From assembly GCA_027405735.1 (NCBI GenBank), contig JAPEHQ010000003.1:3410001-3474000 (forward strand): a stretch of 64,000 nt of DNA. The letters run 5' to 3'. Below the pieces are notes generated by a model, which saw only the letters and a program-made list of their open reading frames with translations, was not told where the DNA came from and searched no databases. The translations under genes were made by a program, and so were the position numbers. Source of the stretch: Mucor racemosus. Its lineage: Eukaryota > Mucoromycota > Mucoromycetes > Mucorales > Mucoraceae. Of this stretch, positions 14,972 to 26,120 are shown piece after piece (positions within the stretch are counted from its first letter, which is position 1; every line of letters begins with the position of its first letter).

Positions 14972-16446
14972 TTAAGCCCATTGAGCTCCAGCCGTGCTAC
15001 GCTTCTTGTAAGGAAGGTAATGGCGATATTGGTAAATTCGGTGCGATGGTGACCGAACACTAAGTGCAAGGTATGATAAGCCTGACAAGCCAATTGCAAA
15101 AGAAGACATGGCATCTCTCCCTTTATGAGAGGAGCCTGATTTGATCAAGATGCATGCTGGATTTGTGCAAACAAATGTTCCATTATTGGTCTGCAATGTA
15201 TTATCAGCAATATGTACAAGATGAGTAGTTTTATGGAAACATAAAACATAGGTTTGTGATGTATTAAACTCATTAACAATAATTGTTGAGATGTATCTTG
15301 AGCAACTATGAGGTTTTCATTTGCCACCGTACTTTTTGACCCCTTTAATTCGTGACCCAACTGAGTATCCCCTATCACCAACAAATGCGATGGTGTTGTC
15401 TCTTTGGCCTTGATTGATAAACCTTCGTTCATTAGAACAAACTTAATCGAGGGATTTTAATCCTTTGCTCCTTCTTTTGTTGGTAATAGTTTTGCTGCAG
15501 TAAAACTCTCATATCAACTCACGATGCTGGAGGTATGGTTGAGTCAATTGACCTAATATAGAAGACGTTCTTTCTGAAAGACGACTACCGAACAGCTCTT
15601 CTTCTGCATCCAAGACTTTCTGTCCTTTTAATGTTTGCTTTTTTCTTCTCTCAAGGCTTTTTAAAAACGATTTACCACCAGATCGATGAACAAATATTAT
15701 TAGAGTTAATGGTCAGTGTAGAAAATGGCGACACAAAAAGATTATTAAGTCTTACATCGTCAACATCTATAGTGTGCTTCATATACAGGTAATTTTTTTT
15801 ATGCTTATGATACATACCATCGTTTTCTAAAACTGAATAATAATTGTAAGGTTCAATGTGGTTTTTGAACCTGTTTATACCAAATGATGCTGTTTCAGTC
15901 ATATTAACAAGACCATTGTCGGTGCCACCAAAGAAAGTATTTTTTGAATACAAAGTTTCGTCACTCAAAGAGGTTTCTTCCGCATTTTTCAGACAGCAGC
16001 TATTCTCTTGGGTAATTGTATATGATTTTGTTGCTTCTGTTGGTTCCCTATTGGGATATCTTAATTGGTGAAGCTCTTGACGTCTTTTCTGTAATTCGCT
16101 TTTAGTACAAGCTATGTTCTTGTTTAACAATCTCCGTCTTTGTTTTTCTTCTTCTATTTAGTTGTATAGCAAATGTTGGTCTTTTGCATCTTTCCATCCT
16201 TTTTTTAAGAAAATAGAGTTGGATTTCTAATAAAATACTCTTCCTCTGTCTGTAAAACTCTTTCAGTCTTTCGTACAGCGTATTTATTGCACCTCGTAAA
16301 GCATCCAGATCATCACCAGTATCTCTAGTAGGCAGGATAAAATCCTTGAGCTTTTTGGATTTAGCATTATTGCTTGTATCTGAAATAGGTGGACGTTTCA
16401 ATATCCCAGATAAGCGTACTGTCTTTAATCCAGGCAAAACAGCCAT
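14972..16446 (-). pseudogene. Relic of a TnpB/Fanzor-type RuvC nuclease (tentative)
   Basis: Decayed coding region read from 16446 (MAVLPGLKTVRLSG). A basic helical N-terminus joins across a possible 85 bp intron (16154..16238) to EEKQRRRLLNKNIACTKSEL. A RuvC-I-like strand follows (TFFGGTDNGLVNMTETASFG). After a frame change near 15,750 come KKQTLKGQKVLDAEEELFGS, then TIAFVGDRGYSVGSRIKG, then a zinc-ribbon-like part (NTSQTYVLCF ... FVCTNPACI), and a RuvC-III-like GRDAMSSFAIGLSGLSYL. In-frame stops at 15509-15511 (TGA), 15443-15445 (TAA) and 15317-15319 (TGA) interrupt one continuous frame. The first expected zinc-ribbon Cys is Tyr. Known TnpB/Fanzor proteins have the same order of RuvC-I, RuvC-II, zinc ribbon and RuvC-III. 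The family call is inference from motif order, not from a search. No active protein is expected. Confidence 0.5.
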
Positions 16447-17050
16447 TCTATGGCTAAAGAATTGACTGGAAGATCTTGATTTCTTGTTATATATAAAAAA
16501 AATTAATTTTCTGCATGCAATTAATATACATCCAATATCTTCGTTAAATAGATTGCAGATATTTTAATACTTATGCTAGTTTGGTGTATTTAGAAAGTTT
16601 TTTTTTCTCAGTAAGCACAACAATACTGTTGTATTCATAACCTACCAATGCTTTATGTATCTTGCGCATATCCAATTCAATTTCATATATTTTTTGAATA
16701 TAAATATATCGTGCAGAATTTTATTATTCACGGATATTTGACAGACATATTTTAGTATACTTTCAATTAGGTGTATAGCTACAGTATGTAATGCGTTTGA
16801 CATGTCGTAAAACATTGATGATCACAAACTCGTGAGTTTGGGGTATTGCTCATAACTTTGACTCATTAGTTTTTATTTTTCTTTTATAAAAAACGTATGA
16901 ATAAAGCATAATATATCTGTTAAATTCTGAAATATCACTCATTTGTAGCAACATTGGCAATTTTCTTTCAGAGAAATAAGGCACGAGATGCGCGCGCCGC
17001 TCCCATATATTTTTATTTGAACACATAATATAAAAGCATTTTTCCAGAAT
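16447..17050. other. AT-rich spacer left of the giant inverted repeat
   Basis: No gene recognised. A 68-codon minus-strand frame at 16,850-17,056 resembles nothing known. The unique sequence ends at 17,050, where the LTR-like unit that bounds the inverted repeat begins. Confidence 0.5.
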
Positions 17051-17337
17051 TGTCATAACTGCTATGTACCTATAGCCAAAGACTATTAGGTATTTTAGTT
17101 ATGTTTTATATGTTTAGTCTGTAAGGAACAACTATTAATAAATACAGTAGTAATAGATTTGTATTAGAAAGAAGTTAAGTTTATTATTGAAGTATATAAC
17201 GTGAGCTTATACACTCCTAACTAATAATAACAAAATACCGAACAAATATATCGTACCGAACAAGCCGGAACGCAACCGACACATATCACGTGACTATAAT
17301 ATTTCTTTATTTTAATTTATTACATATGGCACTTTAG
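17051..17337 (+). mobile_element. Solo-LTR-like unit upstream of tRNA-Leu (outer left)
   Basis: It begins TGTCATAAC and belongs to a roughly 290 bp family found next to all four tRNA-Leu genes of the window. Shared internal landmarks are ACCTATAGCC, TTTTAGTTATG, GTAAGGAAC, TTAAGTTTATTATTGAAG and ACCGAACAAATATATCG, plus a CACGTG motif. No internal coding region accompanies it, so it is read as a solo LTR. It ends about 11 bp before the tRNA. Confidence 0.7.
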
Positions 17338-17348
17338 AAATCACAACA

Positions 17349-17431
17349 GGAAAGATGGCCGAGTTGGTCTAAGGCGTCACGTTAAGGTCGTGATCTCTTC
17401 GGAGGCGTGGGTTCAAATCCCACTCTTTTCA
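17349..17431 (+). tRNA. trnL-AAG: tRNA-Leu(AAG)
   Basis: An 83 nt cloverleaf without intron. The acceptor stem pairs GGAAAGA with TCTTTTC. The A-box is TGGCCGAGTTGG. The anticodon stem is TCACG/CGTGA around loop TTAAGGT, giving anticodon AAG. A long variable arm (TCTCTTCGGAG) is typical of leucine tRNAs, and the B-box is GGTTCAAATCC. Discriminator A is followed by a T-rich tract suitable for Pol III termination. It is identical to the other three copies in the window. Confidence 0.95.
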
Positions 17432-19332
17432 CTTTTATTTTTGCTTCAAATTTGCTTACGTAAGGATTTTTTGGATTTTGATGTTGTCAGATACACACTG
17501 TGTGTACCTGACGCTTTTTTTTTCAACTTATATGAAATGTCAAAAGAGTCTATATAAATAATCTTGCCAGGATATTACACTTTTATTAACAATACATCCT
17601 TTGAATGTATTTATGCACATTAATTATGACTATTACTAGGGTTTTACTATCTAAGAATATGATGTAAGTCAATGATCTGCATTGATTTACTGTAACACTA
17701 ATTATAGACTGTGGCCTTGGATGTGAGACCTATGATGAGTATTGAAATAACACTAAACTGCTGCTTTGAGCGTACAGTAGTATGGTGATTTCAATAAAAG
17801 ATTTGGCAAATTGTTCTCTGAGTAAACCTTTTAAGTTGTCGAGTTTGTATGTAGAAAAAATGTAATGAGTACTATGATCTTGTAACATATTGGTATTTTA
17901 ATTACTATGCATTTTTATTGAAATAAGTATAAAATTTGGTCTCTACTATGTAAAATACAGTATGTGGACCCAAGTAAGCACTGATTTTACATATATCTAG
18001 TAATGCATTTGACGACATTACGACCGAACTATGCTTCCCATCATGGGCATAATAATCCGCACAGATAAGCAGAATAAAAATTTTGAGCAGAGCAATGTGA
18101 TCAACAAGGTTTTTTAGTCAATTTATTAAAGTATATCAATCATAATATAATTAATAACGAAGATAATTTGAATGGTTTATAGCAGATGTGAGTTACTCTG
18201 ATTCAGCAGAATTGCCTTATTGACGAGATATACAGTATCAATTTGAAACTTGGGGTTTGAAAGAGTTCTGCCCATGCTCCTCCTCTTTCGAAGACCAAAC
18301 AAAGACAACGACAATAACCTGTTTGGCAACACTAAAAGTATTTATGCCTTTGGAAATTTCTGTTTGTAACACACAAAATCAGTTGATTTAGAATTATTTT
18401 TCTTTCTTCTTCCTCACTCTTTCCTCAGCTGCTCTTTTATTTATGTTTAAGACTACAACAAAAAGATCAATATTTTTTTATAAACTGAAATCAAGTATTA
18501 TAGCAGGTACAAGTACATGTTTTTCCTATTTTCCTATTGTTTATTTGGAAATGAATTATTAACTGTTAATGTTAGGGCACGTTATAATATTTTTTCTCGA
18601 ACAAAAAAAGCATCCAAGGCTTAATCCTTCTGTTCCATCATCTATGTAATAATCAATGCTTTTTTGGTATATGGTCGATATCTACCTGCGGAAAAATTGA
18701 TGATTATAAAAGTAGAGTATGTAAAATATTTACTTGATTTGAAGGAATGAATAAACTCGTGTTAATCTATTTGCTTTCTAAAAAATAATATTTGTTTCTG
18801 TTTAATGACCAACAGCCAAGAAGAAGAAAACGAGATGTTTTCTTGTTGATTTATCGAAAGGTAAATCGTATAAAATTAATCAAATGAAAAAGTACCGTTT
18901 TATTATGAGCTTCTAAAGGGGGTTTATATACTAATTGAATGAGTGTATTAAATGTGAGTGATAATATAATTAGAATGAGCATTTGGATATTGTGTGGATA
19001 TATTGGAATCATGCTTCTATGATTTAATAGTAGCATGATGATAGACGCATGGAATATGACCTTGCTTGACTTGCATGTTGAACATCATGGTTTGACAGAT
19101 GTTCTAAATTGGTAATTCGGTAATTCTTAATTCTGATAGATCATTTGTATACCACTACCAACTATCAAAGGTAAACCATAATTATCATTACTTGTTAATT
19201 GGGTTTCCTAATAAATCTATTTTTATAGCTCAAAATTAAAGACGTATTCAGTTCAAAAACGCTTGAAACAATTCAATTACGCTAATTTTCATGACTTATT
19301 ATCTCTTGCTCATTCCATCGCTATATTTTATT
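17432..19332. other. Non-coding arm sequence with a short perfect-type palindrome
   Basis: No gene recognised. Positions 17,486-17,512 form a 27 nt inverted repeat (GTCAGATACAC ... GTGTACCTGAC) followed by a T run. In the right arm (49,127-49,153) one base differs and the palindrome is perfect. A 61-codon minus-strand frame at 18,851-19,036 is hydrophobic but unrecognised. Confidence 0.5.
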
Positions 19333-20334
19333 AAAAAATTGCAAAAGCGAGCCCAGAGCGATGTCATGATTGAGCATAGCAAGATCGAACGGCTAAGTCT
19401 CTTATACTATTATGGTAGTATATATCTAAGTTTTAAATAAAAAAGCGTTTTTTTTTTTACTTTTCTTATATTTAGCCATGTATGGTCTGAAAATTCAGAC
19501 TTTTTAGCGGACATTTTGAGGGGCTCATTCTATCCTTACCAACACTCATGATTTTCATCAAAAAACAGAAAAAGCTAATTTTGATACCAAAATCAACGTT
19601 TAAATATACTACATTGTGAGAGAAAAGTGTAGCCATGACTCATACACATTTTATAAGAGCTTAATATTAAATATTAAGTAATGAAACTTTGTACTTTTGC
19701 CCCAAAAACGGAATTTTGGTTAAAGGATTTTCTTGTAATATTTTACAATAAAAATGTTTGATATTTTTTATTGAGCAAATAGAGCGCTAAGTTTTATATA
19801 TATGTATATTTTTTGTTTTTATAATTGGTAGCATAATTCACTCTAGATTTGCAAAATCAGAAAAAAAAAAATTAAAAAACGTCAAAATTGATGATCTGGA
19901 CAAGAGTAATTTTTGAAATTAATATTCCGCTTATAAGCTTTGTGAGTCTTAAAAATAAGAGATTTTATAATACTTGAAAACTTTTTCAAGAATTTACAAT
20001 GCTGTACCCACTTGGTTTGAGCTTATAACTGTAGATTTTGATATTTCGTTTATACTGCTAGTCGACTCGTTCGTCCATTAGAGTTAACTCACTATTCTTG
20101 ATTAGCATATCTATAATACCGCTTCATTATTAGCTCATGGTATGCAAAACTAATTAAAAGGGGTCGTCTAATCTCAAATTTATCTGATTCAACTGCTGAT
20201 GCTAAACTAGCATCAAACTAGTTGTGTTGACTCGCAATAAAATAAAGCGTTTTATTAAGTACAATGTTGGTGTTCAATGTATTTCAGTTAAATTGAACAG
20301 ATAGAGATATGGTTGTTTATGCAGAGATCTATGA

Positions 20335-20478
20335 ATGTATGAGAGAGTTCAGATCTATGAACACAAAAAAATTATCCAAATTGTGATGCTTCGTCAACCT
20401 GTACGAGATTTTTTTGTGGCAATACCTGGTGGCTCAAGTGTAATTGAGGCTTTTATTGAATGGGTGAATATACTGTAA
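20335..20478 (+). other. 47-codon open frame inside the TIR element, unknown
   Basis: The frame starts MYERVQIYEHK and includes PVRDFFVAIPGGSSVIEAF, an unusually protein-like stretch for this AT-rich region. Origin unknown. It may be a second captured coding fragment or chance. Confidence 0.25.
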
Positions 20479-20988
20479 ATGTATAAAGCAAAGCTTACTT
20501 TTGAATGAAAGTACTAATTATTCTGATTAACATTAATAGGTTAAAAAAACATGGTTAAGTGCAATCATTGCTACTAAATTGCATAATTTGATATGCAGAA
20601 AATTCTCGAAGCATTTTTTTTTGGCAATGCTACAAATCATCGTTCAATATGACTGAATATCAATAAATCAGAAAAAATTTAACTAGTAAAAAACTAATAT
20701 CCAATATACATCGAGATCAAGATTAATAAAAGGTAGATTCATTGTGTAGTGGTGGAAATCTCAACATTTTGATGGATAGAAATGACAGGACCAAGATGTT
20801 GCGTTTGCCTCAGGATTTTTAAAAGAATTTAAACGCATACTTCATCAAACTTACTGTATTACTTAAATGTTAAATACTTACCATATGCTATTATTAGTAT
20901 CATCTCAGTTTTTATTTAGTTGCTGTATTATTAAAAATCAAGCTTTTCATAGCTTATAACAATGACAATGGGATGTTTCTGATTTTAG

Positions 20989-21220
20989 ATTGACATTTAT
21001 CACAAGGCGGGTTGACGATGATACGTTTGATGATACTACTGCTGTAGATGGAACCAGTCAATTTAATTTATGGAATTTGAATGCAAATACCGAGGAATCA
21101 TTTGTAAGTACCTAAGTTGGCTCTGGTAAAGCATTGAATAAATTAGCTTGGGACAAAGAAGGTAAAAAGGCGGCAATAGGTTCCAGTGATGGCCATGTTT
21201 ATGTTTATGATGTTGGAGGG
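20989..21220 (+). pseudogene. Fragment of a cytoplasmic dynein intermediate chain gene (left copy)
   Basis: A stretch bounded by a good splice acceptor (GATTTTAG) and a good donor (GTAAGAC) reads in one frame through TAVDGTSQFNLWNLNANTEE to GKALNKLAWDKEGKKAAIGS and SDGHVYVYDVGG. This matches the WD-repeat part of dynein intermediate chain (the LWNLN..TE, ALN.L.W and GSSDG.VYVYDVG pattern). A TAA interrupts where a Glu codon is expected, just after VST. Only this internal piece is present, and its intron boundaries are kept. It was therefore taken up as DNA rather than through mRNA, and it cannot encode the motor subunit. Confidence 0.8.
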
Positions 21221-23684
21221 GTAAGACTAAAGCTTAATATAAATTACCTCTAGCGCAATAATTATAAAGCAAGGCTATATTATCATCAAATAAACTACCA
21301 CACAATATTAAAATATATAAAGATCCACAGTAACAAGCATGAATCAAGTGGGTACAGTATCGTAAATTCTTCAAAAAGTTTTCAAGTATTATAAAATCTC
21401 TTATTTTTAAGACTTACAAGGCTTATAAGTGGAATATTAATTTAGAAAATTATTTTTATCCAGATCATCAATTTTGACGTTTTTTAATTTTTTTTTTCTG
21501 ATTTTACAAATCTAGAGTTAACTATACTACCAATTATAAAAACAAAAAATATACACATGTACCAAATTTAGCGCTCTATCTGCTCAATAAAAAATAGCAA
21601 ACATTTTTATTGCAAAATATTACATGATAATCCTTTAACCAAAAATCCGTTTTTGAGGCAAAAGTACAGATTTTCATTACTTAACATTTAATATTAAGCT
21701 TTTATAAAATGCGTATTAGCTATGCTTACAATTTTCTCTCACAATGTAGTATATTTAAACGTTGATTTTGGTATCAAAATTAGCTTTTTCTGTTTTTTGA
21801 TGAAAATCAGGAGTGTTGGTAAGGGTAAAATGAGCCCCTCAAAATGTCCGCTACAAAGTCTGAATTTTCAGACCGTACAAGGTTAAATATAAGAAAAGTA
21901 AAAAAAAAAACGCTTTTTTACTTAAAACTTAGATATACTGTATACCATAGTATAAGAGACTTAGCCGTTCAATCTTGCTACGTATGCTCAATTACGGCGT
22001 CGCTCTACAGGCTCGCTTTTGCAATTTTTTTTAATTAATGTATGATATGACAGACGGGTTTTCTGTTTTCTGGTAAAAAAAGGTATTTTACTATGTTAAC
22101 AGATATTGCCTATTTTGTTTAGTTTATGGTTGTTCATGTGCTGTAATGCTGCTAATACAATTATATCTCTTTGATGATACTTATTAAGATATGAAGTGGT
22201 AAAGCAAAGGTTGTTTCTGGATTACCATAGCCTTTGTGATATATATACTATTTTCTAATTCTATTAATAATACAGTAATAAGATCTTGAAGCAAGGTCTT
22301 CGTGGTTTAGTTCCTAGTTTGGAAGTACCAGTGGTACAATTTGACATTATAATGTTTTGTGATTTAAAGTTACTAGATCGTAGATGTTGATTATTAAGAT
22401 CAATTTGATTACTAAACAAACCTGGTATATGTAGTTGTTTACTACAGCGCTAAATAATGTAAAGCCCTGAAAATCTTTTTATACGTGCGTTGTTTCTGTC
22501 TTTTAGTTTTCATATTCCAAGGATATATTTACCGTTTGATAAGGCATATCAGACTATCAAGCTGATATTCTTTCCTTTTATCTGAATACGCATGCTAACA
22601 TAAGGAGCTAATATTTTTAATATACGTAGCAGCCTATATTAGAGACTGGTGTTTTCATTTAACCGCATTCTAAGGTCAATATCATTATGTACTACTGTAT
22701 TGTTGGACGTATTTCTTGATTATTACCAGATCAAATCGAAGGTAACCATACTTATATCTACTCAATAAAGTACTAGAACTGGCTACAAACCAACGAAATG
22801 TTCCAGGAAAGTGATAAATAAAATTTTAAATGATACAGAAGCAAAAAAAAAAAAAAAAAAAAAAAAGAATAATCTAATATCTTGCCTAATAACCATAGCC
22901 TTGATCGTAGCTATACTTGAAAACAAATTTTTCTAATGCTGACAATCGTAAACTAAAATAGTAAGTTTAAAGAAGGATAATTTGTTTAGATTTTATGTGT
23001 TATAAAATAACATTTATAATCTTAGGTTTGGCTTGCATATAAACTTAAGCAGTAAGTACTATTTAAGTTTATGCTCGAGCAAAAACCATTATTGCTGCAA
23101 ACATTATAGTTATAAACATATTTACAAATGATGATAATGGTAAATATATTGGCTCTTCCATGTATTGCTCTACATCAACAATGTATTGGATTGTATTATT
23201 GTCTATTATATAATCTTCTACTTTATATTAATAAAAGAAAATGTAATTTAAAAACCCAATTCAGTAAAAAATGCAATGGGATTTTGAGAACGGCACGATG
23301 CTCATATACAAACCAATTTGTGTCCATACAATCAGACCATTATGCTTATGGTCAGATTCTATTATTATGCACAAATAGAAATAATGATATACTTATGGGT
23401 AATTCTACTATTATGCACATATGGGATTAATGTCATACACATAGACAGAATCTATAATTCCATATGTACAGGATTAGCGTTGCGCTCGTATGCAATTTCT
23501 TTTGTTGTTGTGCCCATGTGCATCTTGTTATCTTTTTAGCCATATTCAGTAGGCACAACAGCTTAGGCTGTAGTGTGCAGCCCACCACCTGGGCACAACG
23601 AAATCATCTTGTGCAGCACAGGTCGGCCTTAATGTGAATGCATACTCCAAATTTTAGCTTTCAGATGTCGTTATGATTAGGGTT

Positions 23685-23744
23685 GGTGTCGAGCCCAGCT
23701 TATACTACTAGTAAAATTGGCTAAAAAAACCCGGCTTGACACCA
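23685..23744 (+). repeat. 60 bp short inverted-end repeat, copy 1
   Basis: GGTGTCGAGCCCAGCTTATA at one end and CCCGGCTTGACACC at the other. An inverted, similar copy lies at 26,121-26,176. The ends are partly complementary (GGTGTC/GACACC), as in a very small miniature element. Confidence 0.55.
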
Positions 23745-24290
23745 ATATTAATCATGATGCAGTCGATAAGTTTAAACAACAAGTTTGTTACCTGTTATTT
23801 ATACCTATTAAGGTCAGTAAACCCACCAGCCCTCGTTGAATATAGATCCAAATGGGCTATTCTCGTTGCAATGGTAGGAATGTTTAGGATTTATTCGCAA
23901 TTCATAAAATTTCAGTCTCCCCTGGTTGTTGTTGTGCGAATGTAAGAATGGGGACGTGGGAACGTCTATTTTTTTTTGTTTATTTGCAGCGGCTGTTGTA
24001 GATATATTATTTTGAAAATTTTTTGTAACATCAAACTGTAATTCGAAATTGAATTTTAAAAAATCCCTAAACAAATATGCTATAGATTGAAAATAAATTA
24101 TATTTATTTCATTAGAAACTATCTGTTTCTGAGTAGACGTATACCTAAACATGCATGTTTTTGTCATTTTTGTGGAATACGTCCACGTTTGATCTCCATT
24201 TTATCTGACATAAAATTATACCACCGCAGACATGAATAAAATTATACCATAATACCATAATAATGAGATATGAGATAATATTATGCTAAT

Positions 24291-24329
24291 TTATGCTAAT
24301 TTATGCTAGTTTATGCTAAATAAAAACTA
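24291..24329 (+). repeat. Four tandem copies of a 10 bp unit (TTATGCTAAT)
   Basis: A short direct tandem repeat with one or two base changes. It is mirrored at 42,309-42,347 in the right arm. Confidence 0.7.
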
Positions 24330-25525
24330 TTTAAACGAAATAAAGGATCTTAATATATCATTTTATAGCAAAAGGTTAATTGATGTATTTACATAAAGTG
24401 AATAATGAATATACTATAATAGACTATGATCATATATCATATTTTAGTACATGACTTGCTACCTGAGATAGTATTTAGCATTATGATGATAAAGATGCTA
24501 ATGATTTGATCTAATGGATCATTGATAACCTACATAGATTCTAAGAGACACTAAAATTATAACATTTATCCATAATAGCAGGGCTATATAAAGAGAAACA
24601 TTTGCCTGGCACAGTAGAAAAGTTCTTCAGTTTTTAATACACTTCTGTTAACTTGATAATAAAAATCTACGTTTATCTAGTGGACTTTCTACTGGTTTTT
24701 TTTATACTTTTTTCTGTGAATATCGATCCATATTCTACAACCTTAAAAAAAATAATACAGCTGGAAAATTGCTTGTATTCAATTACCATGGGAAAAATAA
24801 TACTAGCAATTTTTTATGTGGATATTTGTACATAATTTTTAACACTTATTCACAGAAAAATAGCATTGACATAAAATAGCATACAGTATACAGTATATGT
24901 TATTCAATGTAAAAGAATATTACCTGCTGTGAGTAAATTTTAGCAGTAATCTATACGCATTTGCCACTGTTGTAAGAATGTAAGTATGTGTTAACACAAA
25001 ATATCGTATAAAATCGAGAATCATACAAAAAAAGATGTTAAGATTTATTCAAACAGTATTATTCACATTTTTTCTCCCACGGTACAATGAATATGAATTC
25101 AGATAGGCTGGAATATACAAAGCTTTAAAAAAAAGATCTTTTTCGCTATAAATTAAATACGTGATCTGTATTTTTGCCAGTGATCGCTCTTTCAAAAAAG
25201 ACACCGAAGCAAGCCGTAGATTTCTAGAAAAAATTATCGGACAGTCCGGACACGGCTGTTTAAAAGTCTCAAGCTGTCAGATGCAGGTGTCAAAATTTTA
25301 TACAAAAATTAATATTCAACTGTATAACTAATCATTCAAGAAAGGCTTATTCTACTTTCTATTTGCGTAAAGTATGAAATAAAACATACAGCATTAGCCT
25401 CGTAACGGAGTTTAACTTGGGAAGTATAGGACGGTACAATCAGATTCTAAAAAATCATAAATTTTAAAGGATTTATAAAATTAAAATATACTAACATGTT
25501 ATTCATTTAATTTTAAGATATATAT

Positions 25526-26012
25526 CTAAGTATAAAAGACGAGCCGAGCCTAGGACGAGCTTGACCAAAGCTCGCCACAACGAGCCGAGCTTTGTATCAC
25601 TCGAGCTCGAGCCGAGCTTTAATAAAAGCTCGTTTGACAAAGACGAGTTTTTGACTTTTTTTTAAAAAGCTCGTTTGAGAAAGACGAGCTTTTGACTTCT
25701 TTTCAAAAAGTTCAAATTTAAATAATAATTAGTAAATGCTATGACATTATTACTTTAGATAATTGTCAATTGACATTCATAAGTTTGCTTTACTTTAGAT
25801 ATTTGTCACTGGAAAGGTAAAATAAAGCTCGCATTGAGATGATGAGTTTTAGTCGCTGCATAAAAAAGCTCGTTTGGGGTAAACGAGCTCTAGTCACGCG
25901 CAAAAAAAAGCTCGTCGAGGTTGAACGAGCTTTTTTGTAAGCTCGTCTAACTTTAACGAGCCTTGAGAAAAGCTCGGCTGCATAAAAAAGGCTCGGCTCG
26001 TTTAATATCACT
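25526..26012. mobile_element. hAT-like miniature element, present only in the left arm
   Basis: A 487 bp insertion flanked by the 8 bp duplication ATATATAT. The right arm has the empty site with one copy of the octamer (about 41,111-41,124). Imperfect terminal inverted repeats share GACGAGCCGAGCC/AACGAGCCGAGCC. The interior is packed with AGCTCG/CGAGCT motifs in both orientations, several forming local hairpins. An 8 bp target duplication together with subterminal short motifs is typical of hAT elements. No transposase is encoded, so it would need one supplied in trans. Confidence 0.8.
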
Positions 26013-26120
26013 ATATATATCCATCTTTGTATTCAAATACATGTCGGCATTTTTTATTCGAAAAAGATTTTCTTATAAATTATTTTGATATTATTTTTTT
26101 TACTACTTACAGCTAGCATT

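Larger units (their letters stand above)
19333..22037. mobile_element. 2.7 kb element with ~0.7 kb terminal inverted repeats carrying a captured gene fragment (left copy)
   Basis: Terminal inverted repeats 19,333-20,045 and 21,305-22,037 are clearly alike over their whole length and start from a shared TTGCAAAAGCGAGCC end. TTAA sits at both ends, but in such AT-rich DNA this is weak evidence for a target duplication. The 1.26 kb between the repeats contains no transposase but holds a piece of a dynein intermediate chain gene and a 47-codon open frame. Long TIRs, no transposase and a captured host exon together resemble a Pack-type non-autonomous DNA transposon (Pack-MULE-like). The superfamily is not established. 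Confidence 0.65.
22038..25525. other. Non-coding arm sequence
   Basis: No convincing gene. Frames up to 117 codons occur but look like chance in AT-rich DNA. An A tract lies at about 22,841-22,866. Two small repeat features inside are listed separately. Confidence 0.5.

Noticed and set aside
16850..17056. 68-codon minus-strand frame overlapping the outer LTR
   Set aside because: It crosses the repeat boundary and has no recognisable motif.
18851..19036. 61-codon hydrophobic frame in the arms (also 47,603-47,788)
   Set aside because: No recognisable domain, no splice partners found, and composition is what AT-rich DNA gives.
23128..23539. Frames of 100 and 73 codons in the left arm, mirrored in the right
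   Set aside because: Overlapping frames in AT-rich sequence, low-complexity residue content, no conserved motif.
24291..24329. CRISPR-like array
   Set aside because: Only a 10 bp tandem unit without spacers. No CRISPR array is expected or seen in this eukaryotic sequence.
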